Origin: Tilletia caries
Lineage: Eukaryota > Basidiomycota > Exobasidiomycetes > Tilletiales > Tilletiaceae
Assembly (NCBI GenBank): GCA_032718865.1
Contig: JALUTQ010000038.1
Location: 620,001 to 684,000, forward strand
Reading direction: 5' to 3'
DNA length: 64,000 bases
Of this stretch, positions 47,628-58,851 are shown in pieces (the stretch's first letter is position 1; each line of letters opens with the position of its first letter). The translations under genes and the position numbers were made by a program. Below the pieces are notes generated by a model, which was not told the DNA's origin, searched no databases, and worked only from the letters and a program-made list of their open reading frames with translations.

Positions 47628-49625
47628 CAGCATGCACGACACGGCCTGCCCATGGGAGCTTCTGTTGACACCACCGTCAAGCGGGCCATCGGCTCCATCG
47701 GTCAGTTTGGTTCCTCCGGCGTCGTTTATGTCAACGACTAGGTCCGCGGTGTCAACCTGTGAGTACAGTCCCTCTCTCATGATTGATATGTATCTAGACC
47801 CTTGGTTTGACCTCCCATCTCATTTCAAATCTGACATCTCCACAGTGGCATCTGGCTCGTCCGCGCTCTCCTTCGGCCCCTCGTCGCGCTCTGGTCCGGC
47901 CCCTCGCGTTGTGCTTCGCCCCTCGCTGCGCTCTCGCCCACGACCGGCAGCACAGACGCACAGGCTCCATGCTCAGCGGACTCGGCATGCCGTCCAGCGC
48001 AGCCCGCCCTCTCCCTTCCCTCGTGTTTCCTCCCACCATCACGGCGGAGCGCACGAACCACCACCGGGGATGGTCGGATCGCGGACGTCGATGGTGCACC
48101 AGAACGACTACCCGATCCAGAACGATCTATACACGCGGCTGCGGACTCCCGGTCCAGGGCTGTTTCCAGGGCACGGGCGCAACCGGGACCCATTCATCGC
48201 ACGGATGGGCACATCGGTACTTTCGCCCTTGCTCAACCAGATCATGCATATCGGTTCGGGCGCAGGGCTTGCGATACTGCGACCGGGAACGCTGTCCACC
48301 CAGTTTTACGAAGTGGTCATCGTCCCCGGTCCCGATGACTCCGATTCCTCGACAGCGAGATCGATCTGCCGGAGAGCGGACAGGATGACATGGACGAGGA
48401 GGAGGATCATTGGAACCTTGGATGGACTAGAACGCTTCCAACGTCCTCAATGCCAACGTCATCAACGCACCCGGTAACCATGTCGTCATCGACGTAATCA
48501 CCAAGGGCCTCTACCTCGATCCCGGGTTCCTCGGCCAGTTCTTCCAAGAGCACTTGGACAGCTGGATCACAGAGGACGACCTCCGCCAGATCGCCGCCGT
48601 CGGCTTGAACCACCTCCGCATTCCCATCGGTCACTGGGCCTTCCCAGACTGCATCGAATCAGGTGTGGCCTACCAGGCCCAGGTCCGGGTCGACTTGCTC
48701 AAGCTGGGTGTCCGCTGGGCGCAGAAGTACAACATCAAGGTCTGGATCGACCTCCCCGGAACTCCTGGCTCGCGGAACGGATACTCTAGCTCGGGTCGGG
48801 CGGGAGTCGCCCACTGGCCTAACAACGCAACCTACGTGGACATGACCGAGAAGGCGTTCAACTACCTCGTGGCTGAGTTTACCCAGTACACCTACAAGGG
48901 AACCGTGACTGCCATCCAGCCGGTGAACGAGCCTGTGGGAGCGTACTCCAAGCCTGTCCAGAACCTCGTCAACACCTACTACCTCTGGGTCAGGGCAGGC
49001 TTTTGCCTATCCCCCAGGCAACGCCGGTCTCATCTCTAACACCATGCTCGTCACCCACGACGCTTGGCAGGGATCCCTTACTGGCAGAACTTCAACAACG
49101 CCCAGCAGTCCGAGCCAGTCATCACGGATGCCCACCCGTACTTCGTCTACGCCCCACAGGAGGTCGACGCATCGGATACCTTCCGGCTGTGTGAAGTTTG
49201 TCAGTACGGCACCAAGATCAGCCAGAGTCAGCGGTACTACCCGACCGTGGCGGCCGAGTGGTCTATTGGGGCTCCCAACCGGGACAACTTCCCTGTGCTG
49301 CGTGACTTGCCGGCGTCGGACTAGGTCATCTTCCCATACACGAACAAGTATCCCTTCACGCAGTGCTCCATGCAGTTCCTGGCCATCAACTTCCTGGCGC
49401 AGCAGCAGGTGTTCGAAGAAGCGACCGGCTGGATGATCTGGAACTGGAAGCATCTCGCCTTTGCCGTTCAGCCATACCTGACGGGTATCACGTACGGATG
49501 GCTTTCGATTCGCACGCGGAGAACAAGGAACGTGGGATGGAACACGATAGCGGGGAGAATCTGGAGCACAAGGGACAAAACCCTATCTACCCCACATTGC
49601 CAAATCATTCAAGGCTATCTGTAAT
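47628..49625 (+). pseudogene. GH5 exo-beta-1,3-glucanase-like pseudogene (copy A)
   Basis: Remains of a cell-wall glucanase. The N-terminal motif VRGVNL|GIWLV is split by an intron-like gap (about 47760-47841) and is preceded by an in-frame TAG at 47739. Next comes an unrelated Arg/Ser-rich stretch (about 47870-48420). GH5 sequence resumes: WITEDDLRQIAAVGLNHLRI, KVWIDLPGTPGS, the acid/base motif QPVNEP (about 48920) and the nucleophile region VAAEWSIG (about 49252). Frameshifts occur near 49005 and 49065, and a TAG interrupts at 49322-49324 before the C-terminal QFLAINFLAQQQVF and TGWMIWNWKH. At least four lesions make it non-functional as one protein. Confidence 0.8.
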
Positions 49626-50890
49626 CGGTTTATAACCCAAATCCTCTCTGAATCCGCTGCCTTGAACCTTCCCATGTCCCCCACGGGCGCATCAGCCAGC
49701 GTTGCGCGTGGAGCGTACAGCGTGAAGTGTGAAGCATGTAGCCTGGAGATACCATCGTACAAAATGGAATGTATGGATGGGGTGAACGCCCTAAATCGAA
49801 CACCTGTTTATCACATTCTCATCAGCAGCTCCGTGTCTCTCTGGCAACTGGCAAGATGGAAACCATCACTCTGACGATGCCCCAACTCCTCCAGTTGCTA
49901 CAACTCGCGGCGCGCAACGGCGCACAACAGACTACACCTCACACGCCCGCACAGCCTCCCAGATCCGACGGCAAGTTCGAAGCCATCTTCGCTGCCCTCG
50001 GCGGTGACACCGACGCGCCGCACCCCTACCATGGCGCCCCCCCAAACTCAACACCAGGCCTGCCGGCATAGTTGCCCCCGTCACAGTCTCCGCGTACCCC
50101 CGTTCGGAATGAGCATCAACAACAAGGGTCTATCCGCACATTCCCATACTTCCCGTTACCAGCAGGAGCGGCGCCCCCATCGACTCCGCCCCCCCGCAAC
50201 CAATTCGACTTCTCCCATCACCCGCCGGTGTCTCCCTCTCCCAATGTTGGCTTAGCTGATTCCGCGTTCGCCCGAGCCGCCTTGTCAACTCCTTCTTCTA
50301 ACTGCCTGTTTGAATCCTCGACCAATTCAGGTAAGTACTTCCGTCTCATACCCTACCAGCTTCTCCCATGCTCAGGATATGTACACACACAGATCCCTTA
50401 CTTTGGACTACACTGGGGAACCTGCCATAGATTGTGCTGAACGACCGGATCACTGCCGCCTACTCTCTGGTCTGCGCCTTGTTCTGGCCGTCGTTTCCAT
50501 GTATCTACTCCTTCCCGGAATCGAAGTCCCCGCTTCCAAACTGCCACCACCACCATCCACACAGATTAACATCAGCATCGTACAACCACAGACATCATAC
50601 CAAAACCGATGACTCATATGAATTCCATCGACTGACTCCAAGCAAACATCTTCCATTCAGCAGCTGCTCCAACTCCTCTTCAACGCTCCCCGCCCCCGCG
50701 CAGCTCCTCACCTCCGGGCTCGATCTCCTTCTTCGCTGCGCTCTTGTCTCGCTCCTCGTCGCTTTCTCGTTCGGCCCCTCGTTCGGCCCCTCATCTCTCG
50801 TTCGGCTTCGTCGCGCTCTCATTCGGCTCCTCGTCGCGCGCTCGTGCGGCTGTCCGTCGCGCTCTCGTCCGGCCCCTCGCGTTGTGTTTA
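49626..50890. other. low-complexity region without a confident gene
   Basis: An ORF at 49856-50071 (METITLTMPQLLQLLQLA) of 71 codons is open but unrecognised. Further on (50720-50885) the sequence is a decayed array of CTCGTTCGGCCCCTC-like units, also seen at 47860-47940 and 51860-51890. Confidence 0.4.
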
Positions 50891-50891
50891 C

Positions 50892-51195
50892 ACCGCACCC
50901 GAACACCACCGCTTCCGAACAGTCCGCCTCTTTAATCAGCACCAGCAGCCAAGTCCACACTGCGCAGAACACCGCACCCGAACACCACCGCATCCGAACA
51001 GCCCGCCTCTCCAATCAGAACCAGCAGCCAAGTCCGCACTGCGCAGACTACCGCACTCGAACACCACCGATCCGAACAGCCCGCCTCTCTAATCAGCACC
51101 AGCAGCCAAGTCCGCACTGCGCAGAACACCGCATCCGAACACCGCCGCATCCGAACAGCGCGTCTCTCTACTCAACACCAGCAGCAGCAGGCGTA
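50892..51195. repeat. 79-bp minisatellite, about 3.8 copies
   Basis: Units start at 50892, 50971, 51050 and 51128 with the consensus opening ACCGCACCCGAACACCACCG, and contain AATCAGCACCAGCAGCCAAG and CACTGCGCAGA. Copies differ by a few substitutions and one base of length. The last copy degenerates into CAG-rich sequence. One strand stays open in frame across the array, but the period (79) is not a multiple of three, so it is not a protein repeat. Confidence 0.85.
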
Positions 51196-51609
51196 CCAGG
51201 AGTACCGCAGCATGTCGACCTCGTATGCTCATCAGCATACGTCGAGCTACAGTCTTCAATCGACTCCACCACCTCCGCACGCTGCTCAGCCTCAGCATCC
51301 CCCGCCCCGACCCCAGCATTTTCTTCATCCGCCCTCTCCACCACCTCCTCCACGCCCTTCGCCTGGAGCTGGTGCGCGGCCAAGCGCTTCAAGCCGGTGT
51401 TCACCGTACTGGGCATCGCCATTCTCATGAGCCTGATCAGCTCCATCATGAACTCAGTACGTTCCCCGCCTTTCTACATTTAGCTGCCTGGCATGGGAGG
51501 CAAGAGATCTCATATTTCCTTATTCCATCCATTGGCAACATAACCAGGTCTTCAGGGCCTCGCGGCTCCTGCACCGCTCCGATCGAAATTCGCTTGACGC
51601 TTCTTGGCT
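51196..51609 (+). other. remnant encoding a transmembrane-like segment
   Basis: In one plus-strand frame the sequence just before a GTACGT donor-like site (about 51456) encodes RFKPVFTVLGIAILMSLISS, a hydrophobic stretch after a Pro/Ser-rich region. Membrane-anchored fungal exo-glucanases have such an N-terminal anchor, and glucanase-like sequence (copy B) follows within 200 bases. This may therefore be the damaged N-terminus of that copy. Evidence is weak. Confidence 0.35.
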
Positions 51610-52060
51610 CTTGATACACAGCATGCACCACGCGGCTTGCCCATGGGAATATCCGTTGACAGCACCGTCAAGCGGGCCATCGGCTCCTCGGTCAGTTTTC
51701 TTCCTCCGGCTTGACTATGTCAACGACAAGGTCCGCGGTGTTAACCTGTGAGTACACTCCCTCTCTCATAATTGAGATTTAGACTCTTGCTCTTCGTTGT
51801 CAAGTGATCTGTTCCCAACTCATATCGAATCTGTCATCTCCATAGCGGCAACTGGCTCGTTCGCGCTCTCGTTCGGCCTCTCCTACTCAGTCTTACGAAG
51901 CGGTCATCGTCCCCAGTCCCGATGACTCCGATTTCCTCGACAGCGAGATCGATCTGCCGAAGAGCGGACAGGATGGCATGGACGAGAAGGAGGATCAGAT
52001 GGATGACCGTGCTGCACTACCCTCCGTAGATACGCTCGCATCCAACTCAAATGGTGAGTA
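51610..52060 (+). pseudogene. GH5 glucanase-like chimeric fragment (copy B)
   Basis: Parallel to copy A. A shared leader (CATGCACCACGCGGCTTGCCCATGGG) and an intact NDKVRGVNL before a GTGAGT donor-like site are followed by GNWLVRALVRPL after an ATAG (about 51842-51845). The same switch to unrelated sequence then occurs, here in the open frame EAVIVPSPDDSDFLDSEIDL (about 51898). It ends at a GTGAGT after SVDTLASNSNG. The GH5 catalytic half is absent. Both copies share the same glucanase-plus-foreign-sequence junction. Confidence 0.65.
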
Positions 52061-53306
52061 TTAACATCACATTATGTATGCCCTCGCATGTAGCGAACCC
52101 CTAATGCGGATCCACGGCTTCACCGCAACGCCCAGTTCGTCTCCCAGGCACCCGTGTGAGTTCCTCCGAGATTACGCTGCTCATCGTATTGAACATTGAC
52201 AGCGGAAGGTTCGGCAGCGATGTTCGATACCTTGGCTGGCCATACGCATCCTCGGCAAGCGACCAGTCTCATTTCCTGTGGTCAAGCACCAGCACGCATC
52301 ACGGTGGCAACAAAGGGTCTGTTGTTGCGCTCAACATGATACAATGGAACCTGTCCAGCGGTTTGTGTGAGTCCTCAAGTACGTTCATGAGACGTAGAAG
52401 ACGTTGCTGACAGTCACAAACCCCTTGTCGCGATGTAGGTCTTCCCTGCAGAACGTGGACTTCAAAGTCAACGAGACGCAATGGTTTTTTTGCACCTTTT
52501 CGTACGGTCTTCGGCGTCTCTGGCCAGGGCTGGCAGTAGTATGTCCCACCTGTGGAGGCATCAGCGACCGACGTTGCGCATCAGACAGTTCACACATCGA
52601 GACTGCCTAAGGATGACTTCCTGGAGCTTTGCGCAGCCACTTCAGACGCGCACCGGATTCAGCATCGATACACAGGTCACAGCACATCACCGACCGCGAG
52701 GACCGACATTGGTCTGCCGTGATCGATGTCACGTCAAGAGCAAGATGTGCGGGTCTAGCGGGGTGGCCGATGCCTAACTGGTGACGAGCAGACGAATTTG
52801 CAGTCAAAGGAGCCTCAGGACATGCGTTCTCCTCTGGCGCGGCACGAAGGCCCGTCAGCACTACAGGCCGAACGGCTGCAGAGACGTCCGGTCTTCATCA
52901 ACGCATCCAAGGCTATGCCTCTCGGTCGATCCATCACTACTCCTTCACTGATGATGTCCGGTCATTACGTCAAAAAGCGCGGAAGTCAGCAGGGGCAGGA
53001 GCCGTCAGCTCGCACTTGGCCGCCTCGTCCAGACGGGCCTTCTTCTCGACTTTGATGCCTGTTCGGGGAAAAAGCCCAAGTGATCGGACACCATCGCGCG
53101 CCTCCGATCCCGCCCAGGCGATGCGAGCAGCGTCGAGCATCAAGGCACACAAACTCGCAGAATAGCAACAGCAGCAGAAAGCCAGCAAAGGACATGCACC
53201 TGCTGAGCGCGGTTCTGTTGGGGCAAATGGTAGCGGTAGCTTAGGAACCTCTGGTAGCGGCATGTCTGATACGTATGCGCAGTGTTTGTGGTACAGATCA
53301 TGTGAG
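52061..53306. other. intergenic or decayed sequence without a supported gene
   Basis: Short open frames with several intron-like signals continue from copy B, but no domain is recognisable. A frame around 52795-53160 (Ala/Ser/Arg-rich) could be the tail of a decayed gene. I cannot assign it. Confidence 0.4.
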
Positions 53307-53936
53307 TCACACATTTGAATCCTCCCAGTCCTCCGAATCTTCAGATAGTGTGGTATCCCGTGCGTATTGCTGATGCCAGAAGTCTCGCCCGTCCTTCATA
53401 GTTTGGAGTGAGATTCCATCAATCCGAAACAGGTCGCTGCTTGCCGCTACGTCGCCTTTGACCAATCGCAGGTCTTCCGACACAGCCACCGAAGAGGATC
53501 GAGAGGGACCGCAGTTGTCCTGGATATCGTTGCCGTCGTCAACGCCGCCAGTCGTGGACATTGGCCGTTCAGTCGTAGCTGATGTCAGAGTTCGATCGTA
53601 GCGGGTCCTGGTCCTCTTCGTCGGAATGGACCTTCCGATGGCGTGGAGGTTGGTCTCTCTCGCTCGCCGTGCGTCTCCGCGCCGGACTTCAAGGATCAGT
53701 TCGTCCATTGACCGTCGGGATGGTTCTGATTCTTCGCCGAACGTCCGGGCGATCCATGCCAGTTCGCGACAGGCATTGGTTAACGTCGCGGGCATGCCTC
53801 CGTTTAGGTCACCACGAGGGTCGTTAAACACCCACTGCATAACCCAGTATATGCGGTCGTCCAGGTTGAGATGGGACACGTCCAACCGGCGCCAATACAG
53901 TATGTACGGAGTTTGGGATGTTGATTCGTTCTTCAT
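53307..53936 (-). CDS. hypothetical protein, probably incomplete at the 5' end (about 209 aa)
   Basis: An open frame ending at 53307, with the first ATG at 53936 (MKNESTSQTPYILYW). The frame stays open upstream to an AAATAG acceptor-like site near 54000, so an earlier exon is likely. The middle is globular (DDRIYWVMQWVFNDPRGD, then TNACRELAWIARTFG). The C-terminal half is Ser/Thr/Asp-rich, ending in an acidic SEDSEDWEDSNV tail. No family is recognised. Confidence 0.45.
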   Translation of the reverse strand: MKNESTSQTPYILYWRRLDVSHLNLDDRIYWVMQWVFNDPRGDLNGGMPATLTNACRELAWIARTFGEESEPSRRSMDELILEVRRGDARRARETNLHAIGRSIPTKRTRTRYDRTLTSATTERPMSTTGGVDDGNDIQDNCGPSRSSSVAVSEDLRLVKGDVAASSDLFRIDGISLQTMKDGRDFWHQQYARDTTLSEDSEDWEDSNV

Positions 53937-53996
53937 GCTTTGTTCGTATGCCAGAAGCAATTGCAATCGTGAAATGTATGAGGCGAGGCCCTCCAA

Positions 53997-54789
53997 ACCC
54001 TCTATTTGAACATATCAACTATATCATACTCCCCTTACAGATCGCGGGACTGGCAATGGGACGCATCCCTTGAACAGGTTCGCGACGGCCAAACGATGTG
54101 TATGATACGGGCGTTCGCTACCACTACGTCCCATAGGACTTGCTGCCTTGTTTCTGTTTCCCCATTCGTCATGCGGCGAAGGCGATATGTAGGCTCCAGC
54201 GCATAATGACGGGGTTGATGTGGGGGGTTGGGGCGGTGGGGGAGTTATTAGATTAATGCGCTAGGATCTGGGGTTTACCCGACCCCCGCCGTGTCCCCGA
54301 ACACCCCACATGGTACAGCTCACCGGAACACTTCAAAGGTCTGTTCATCTCACCCACCTCCATTCTCCGGACCCAGAAGCCAGCTCGCTCACTCTGCTAT
54401 GCAACCCCAAACTCCTAGTGTCTTCCAACCAGCAGGATCCCCGCGCACACACATCTACGCCTGCCCTAGGTTCAAACATTCAGGACTCATGGTGGCGTTC
54501 GTGTTCACCTCCAGATCGGACGACGGCTTGCCGTCGCAGGCACCCGCTTTCGCATCTTCTCCGCACTTCAACTTTGCCCCTCGTCGCCCCTCTTCCACGC
54601 CAAACTTCAGGGCCGCAGAAGGTATGGACGTCTTTGGCACGGAATACCGCCAGGCCATTCCCCACGAGACGCGAAGCACTGAGTTCCTTTCTTATAAAGC
54701 AAAACTGGAATCCCCCGGTCCTCAAGACATTCAGCATTGTACTCATCGGTCCAGTTGCTTTGGGCTCTCACTATCTCGCCGTCGAAGAT
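53997..54789. other. intergenic, upstream of the F-box-like gene
   Basis: Two overlapping plus-strand frames are open from about 54291 to 54826 and may include an unrecognised upstream exon of the next gene. No domain is seen. Confidence 0.4.
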
Positions 54790-56662
54790 ATGCCGCGTCG
54801 CATTCAGGACCCGTCCTCGTTCGATCGTGAGTACCGTGGTTCAACCCCTTTCTTCATCCACGTAGCTGACCGTTCTTTGACCTTCAGGATTGCCGGGAGA
54901 AGTCGTCCTTTCCATTGTTCATCATCTTTTGGACGCACGCCCTCGAGGACGACAGTCGCTCAAGTCATTCGTCGCCAGCACTATCCCCCTCCAACGTCTC
55001 TCCCGCAAGTTCAAGCTCGCGCTTGATGTTGTCATCGGATTGCACTTCCACACCTTCGCCCTTCCGCTTCATCACGGTGTTCATACGGATCATGCCCCTT
55101 GGCATATCAGCCCCAACCACGCCCATCACAAGCATCGAGACTACTGGACCTTCTTTCAAGGCGCATCTGCTGTCCGCATTCCGCTCTTCGGTGATATCGT
55201 CAAGACCCTGACCGTTCCTCGGATACCAACTCTTCGTTGCCTTTCACTGGACGTACGGGCCATGGAGCCCATGGGACGGGCGAGCCTACGCACTTGGAAG
55301 CTTCTACATGCACCACGACTAGTTCAGACCACACTCATACTCGCACGAATTGCAGCTGGGGCTTTCGGTATCGAAGAGCTGAATTTGCGGCTTTCGCCAC
55401 AGCAAGACCTCCTCAACATCGTCCACGAGCTCGTTGCTCGCAACAGGAGACTACGGATTGTGCGCATCGAGGTCGACTCCGCCGTTGTCAACAACAGGAA
55501 TATCCGTCCTACCATTCGACTCGACGAGATGTTCAACTCCTACCAAACCAGAACCCCTCTTCAGCGACTTGTCATCCGTGCGCCTGGATGCGACATCAAG
55601 ATATGGTCAACGAGTCGGCAGCTACAACAACGCTTCTTCACTTATCTTGGCCAACTGAAGGAAGTGGTGCTCGCGTGCTATGCTTTCAACGCCCTCCTTC
55701 CAACTCTACATTGGATTTATCACCTTTTCCGACACACGCCCAATCTCGAGTCGGCTGACTTCGCGGTCTACATGCCTGACTGCCACAAGTCCTCCCTGTG
55801 GGCATCTGTCGACTTACCGATGCTCCAGATGCACGTCTTAACCAAGCTCAGTCTTCAAATTCCGGAGGTCGACACACATTTCCTTCGGAAGGTCAACGGC
55901 TTAGGTTTATACAAACTGCGCATCAGTTCCTCCATGCCCGTTTCCAATTGGCCCTTATGCGTGGATGATCACTTTCCCAACCTCTTCATCGTCAATGTGC
56001 TATGTCCGGGACCCTCTGCACGACGCCTTCAAGCCCTCGGAGTCCCGCACAAATGGTACTACCACAATCTCGGCGGAATCCACAACTTCCAACACGATCA
56101 TCAATACCAATTTCTCGCGTATATCAAGCCCTATAGCCGACGGCGTTTCAGCTTCATCCCTCCAGCACTAGGGACCGCCAAACCATATCGAATCCCAGAG
56201 GCCTGTGAACTAGGCCTAGATGAGGAGTTTTCCGACGCCACCGACAGCTCTGGTTCAGACCTGAGCGAATCCGAGGACGAACTACTGGATCAACAAGAGG
56301 AAGACGCTCCTTCTGTGCATGAGGACACCGACCAGGTCGCCTTACTACATGACGAGATCGATCATCCTCCAACAGCGATGTACTCCAATCTCGATTCGGA
56401 TCTTGAGGACTCATCTCCTGAAGCTTCCGGTCCCACCTCCACGACCGATTCTGAACCCGATTCCGGCTTTGACCATACATCGGCAACAGGAATTGGACTG
56501 CCTGTTGACGTTGGACCGGAACGTGCTACGCCGCCACCTCACACACCTTCTTCAGCATATGTTGCCAACCCGGATGCGTCCTCGTCTTCGTCAGTTGCCT
56601 CGTCTTCAACCCCGCGTACACCTGGCTCACCACGTGCCCCGAAGCGCGCACGACTGTCTTAG
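54790..56662 (+). CDS. F-box-like / leucine-rich protein (about 603 aa, 2 exons)
   Basis: Exons 54790-54826 and 54888-56662; the 61-base intron (gtgagt...ttcag) joins DPSSFDR to LPGEVVLSIVHHLLDAR. That LPxE(V/I)-hydrophobic-HLLD pattern is typical of an F-box start, which would link the protein to an SCF ubiquitin ligase through Skp1. Residues about 60-440 are a regular Leu/Ile-rich domain (RIPTLRCLSLDV, AFGIEELNLRLSP, TKLSLQIPEV) suggesting degenerate leucine-rich repeats. The C-terminal 150 residues are acidic and Ser-rich, ending in a basic RAPKRARLS. Such proteins are expanded in basidiomycetes. The target is unknown. Confidence 0.7.
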
Positions 56663-57047
56663 CCTTTTCTGTACTACGTAGCCACGGTGTTCGACTGAAT
56701 CAATCCCCTTAGAGTACACGGGATTTATCAAGACAGCTGTGTTCAGTCTGGTGCTTGATTCCTTTCCAGGCTTGTTGCTCTGCATGCTTTCGGCAAGGTT
56801 GAATGTTTCGAACATCATCGACCGGTTGGCGTCGTCCCTATCCGTCCCTTGACTGGCTTAAGATGACTTCTTCAGGCTCCTGTGTTTACTTCCACCAAAT
56901 TACCCCTCCAGTACAACCAAACTATCTCCCCCCCCCGTCGTGATCGCGTCGCTGATCTCTCTTCCGATCGTTCCCATGCTATGGGAGGGTTGTTATTATG
57001 TTCGGTATCATAACTACATTGGATACCTGGAGTCATCCTCGTAAACG

Positions 57048-57846
57048 TCATTGCTCAGCCTCGACAGTCTCGGGCGCGGGAGGCCTGCCGTTTCTCGATG
57101 CCTCTGCGTTGAACGTCTGTCGATCGTTTCCGTTCGGGTCGTAAAGCGGTGGTAGGTTCTGATCTCTTGATGTCTGCTGCATTACTCTCATCGCTTCCGG
57201 TCTGTCGTGAAGAAGATATCAGCTCTTGGGTCCCTCTCGCACGTTATCTTGTACCACTTACAATGCTGATGACCAGGCGTTACCCATGACTATGTGCGCT
57301 AGACTCCTCATGTACCGGCTCTCCGTCTCGTTGATGTCCCGTTGCAAACCCGAACCACACTCGCTGAGGCTATCCATTGCGTCCTGCAGTTCGTCCCGCG
57401 TAGTGCTCGATGCCTCCTGTGGCGTTCACCGTCATTACGCTCCATTCTAACTTGCGTCCGATTGCCGCATTGGCGAACATCATCTCCTTCCCGATCCGAG
57501 CCTTCATTGTCGAATGGGCGTGGTCGAGCTCTTGGTCAAGCCGATTCCTCAGCTGGTCGCACTCTTCCTCGAACTTGTTTCGAACTGAAAGGAGGTGCTC
57601 CTTGACGTCCTCATGAGCCGCAATCAGGACGCGAGCGATGGATTCCGCCGAGCCTGTTGCGATCTTGTCGTTCCTAGCCGCGATCAATTTGAACGAGGAA
57701 GAAGTGCTATGTAGGCGAGCCAGTCCTCCACTGAGCCGTCCGCAATTCATATACGCCGTGTGCAAGTTGTCCTCCATAACCTCGACGTTCGGAGAGGCTC
57801 CCGATACCGGGAAATTCGTCGACGGCACATCAGTACTTGCTGACAT
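57048..57846 (-). CDS. hypothetical coiled-coil protein (230 aa, 3 exons)
   Basis: Exons 57846-57430, 57383-57262 and 57201-57048, all closing in frame; the first intron is only 46 bases. The middle (SVRNKFEEECDQLRNRLDQE onward, then DAMDSLSECGSGLQRDINET) predicts a long amphipathic helix or coiled coil. The C-terminus is Asn/Gln/Pro-rich. No family is recognised. It faces away from the F-box-like gene and is followed by repeats. Confidence 0.6.
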
Positions 57847-57984
57847 CCCGTACTGCGTGATCGTCGTCTCGGGTTGTCGAAGGATAGTGTTGTTTCTGTT
57901 CTGTCTTTGATCTTAGCTGTATCGACCGGCTATGTGGAAGCTGGTAGTCGGAAGGAAGGTCTTGCTGTCGAGTATTTGTCTTGA

Positions 57985-58022
57985 TGAGTGAGTAGTGAGT
58001 AGTGAGTAGTGAGTAGTGAGTG
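57985..58022. repeat. GAGTAGT tandem repeat
   Basis: About five copies of a 7-bp unit, 140 bases upstream of the coiled-coil gene start. Confidence 0.85.
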
Positions 58023-58851
58023 TAGGTGGATGGCGCCCCCTTCGAGAACAAAGTCAAGCTCCTGTGTCAAGTTCAGAACGCCGAGTGGAAACTCCGGGAC
58101 TTCCGGTCATTGCGCAATGCTTGTACCTCCATTTACCCGCCTCGCCGCCGTTGGATCGAATGACACAAGTCACCCCATCTCCTCCGCATTAGTCCAAGCC
58201 CCAGACTCCATATCGCCTGGTGCGGGGTTCTATACAGGGCTCAGTACCTGGGACACCACACCATGTACAGCAGCACCTCGCGACACATACGTTTCGACTC
58301 CCACTACTTTCCTAATTTTCGCACGTAAGCATGTCAGAGCGCTCCCTGGTCTTCCCACGCCCCACACTACTTCTTCTTTCACGTACTTGCAACAATCATC
58401 AAGCATCAAGCGGCAAGTCTATTCCTCCTGTTCAGTACGTAGGTGTACTAACTTCCATCCCACGTCAACAATGCCTGTGGCGCTCCCCACACCGTTTCTC
58501 TCCATGCCTCTCGTGGGTTATTGACTTCCTATTCTTCCCCTCTGACTCCCCTTTCACAGCAAACGTACTCCCCGTGGGGGTAACGAGTGCGGCGCTTCAG
58601 AACCTTGCCCCCTGTGTCTCGTTCCGATGCGGCGTCGTCCATCTTCGTACTGCTATATACGTCTTCGGATACACATGAACATGAACAAGATGGTATGTGT
58701 CGAATCCGCCCAAATTTCGAAACCTTACCTACTCATTGCTTCACTCTACCTTCAGGCACGAATGATACCAATCGACTTGTTCGCGACATCGACCACTACG
58801 CACCTTCGCCATTTCTTGGTTGCGACATGTCCCAGGAGAGGGGCAAGTCGG
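58023..58851. other. region upstream of the Helitron gene
   Basis: No supported gene. If the Helitron is intact at this side, its 5' terminus should lie here, but I see no diagnostic sequence; Helitron 5' ends are short (TC) and lack inverted repeats. Confidence 0.35.

Noticed and set aside
50889..51195. CRISPR-like array
   Set aside because: Regular 79-bp tandem units without unique spacers in a eukaryotic genome; this is a minisatellite.
50434..51483. 349-aa plus-strand ORF
   Set aside because: It runs through the 79-bp minisatellite and other low-complexity repeats whose period is not a multiple of three. Only its last 25 residues look protein-like, and they are noted separately.
54291..54830. 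179-aa plus-strand ORF as a separate gene
   Set aside because: No domain; the F-box-like gene needs another frame for its first exon, and this frame ends just past that exon's donor site.
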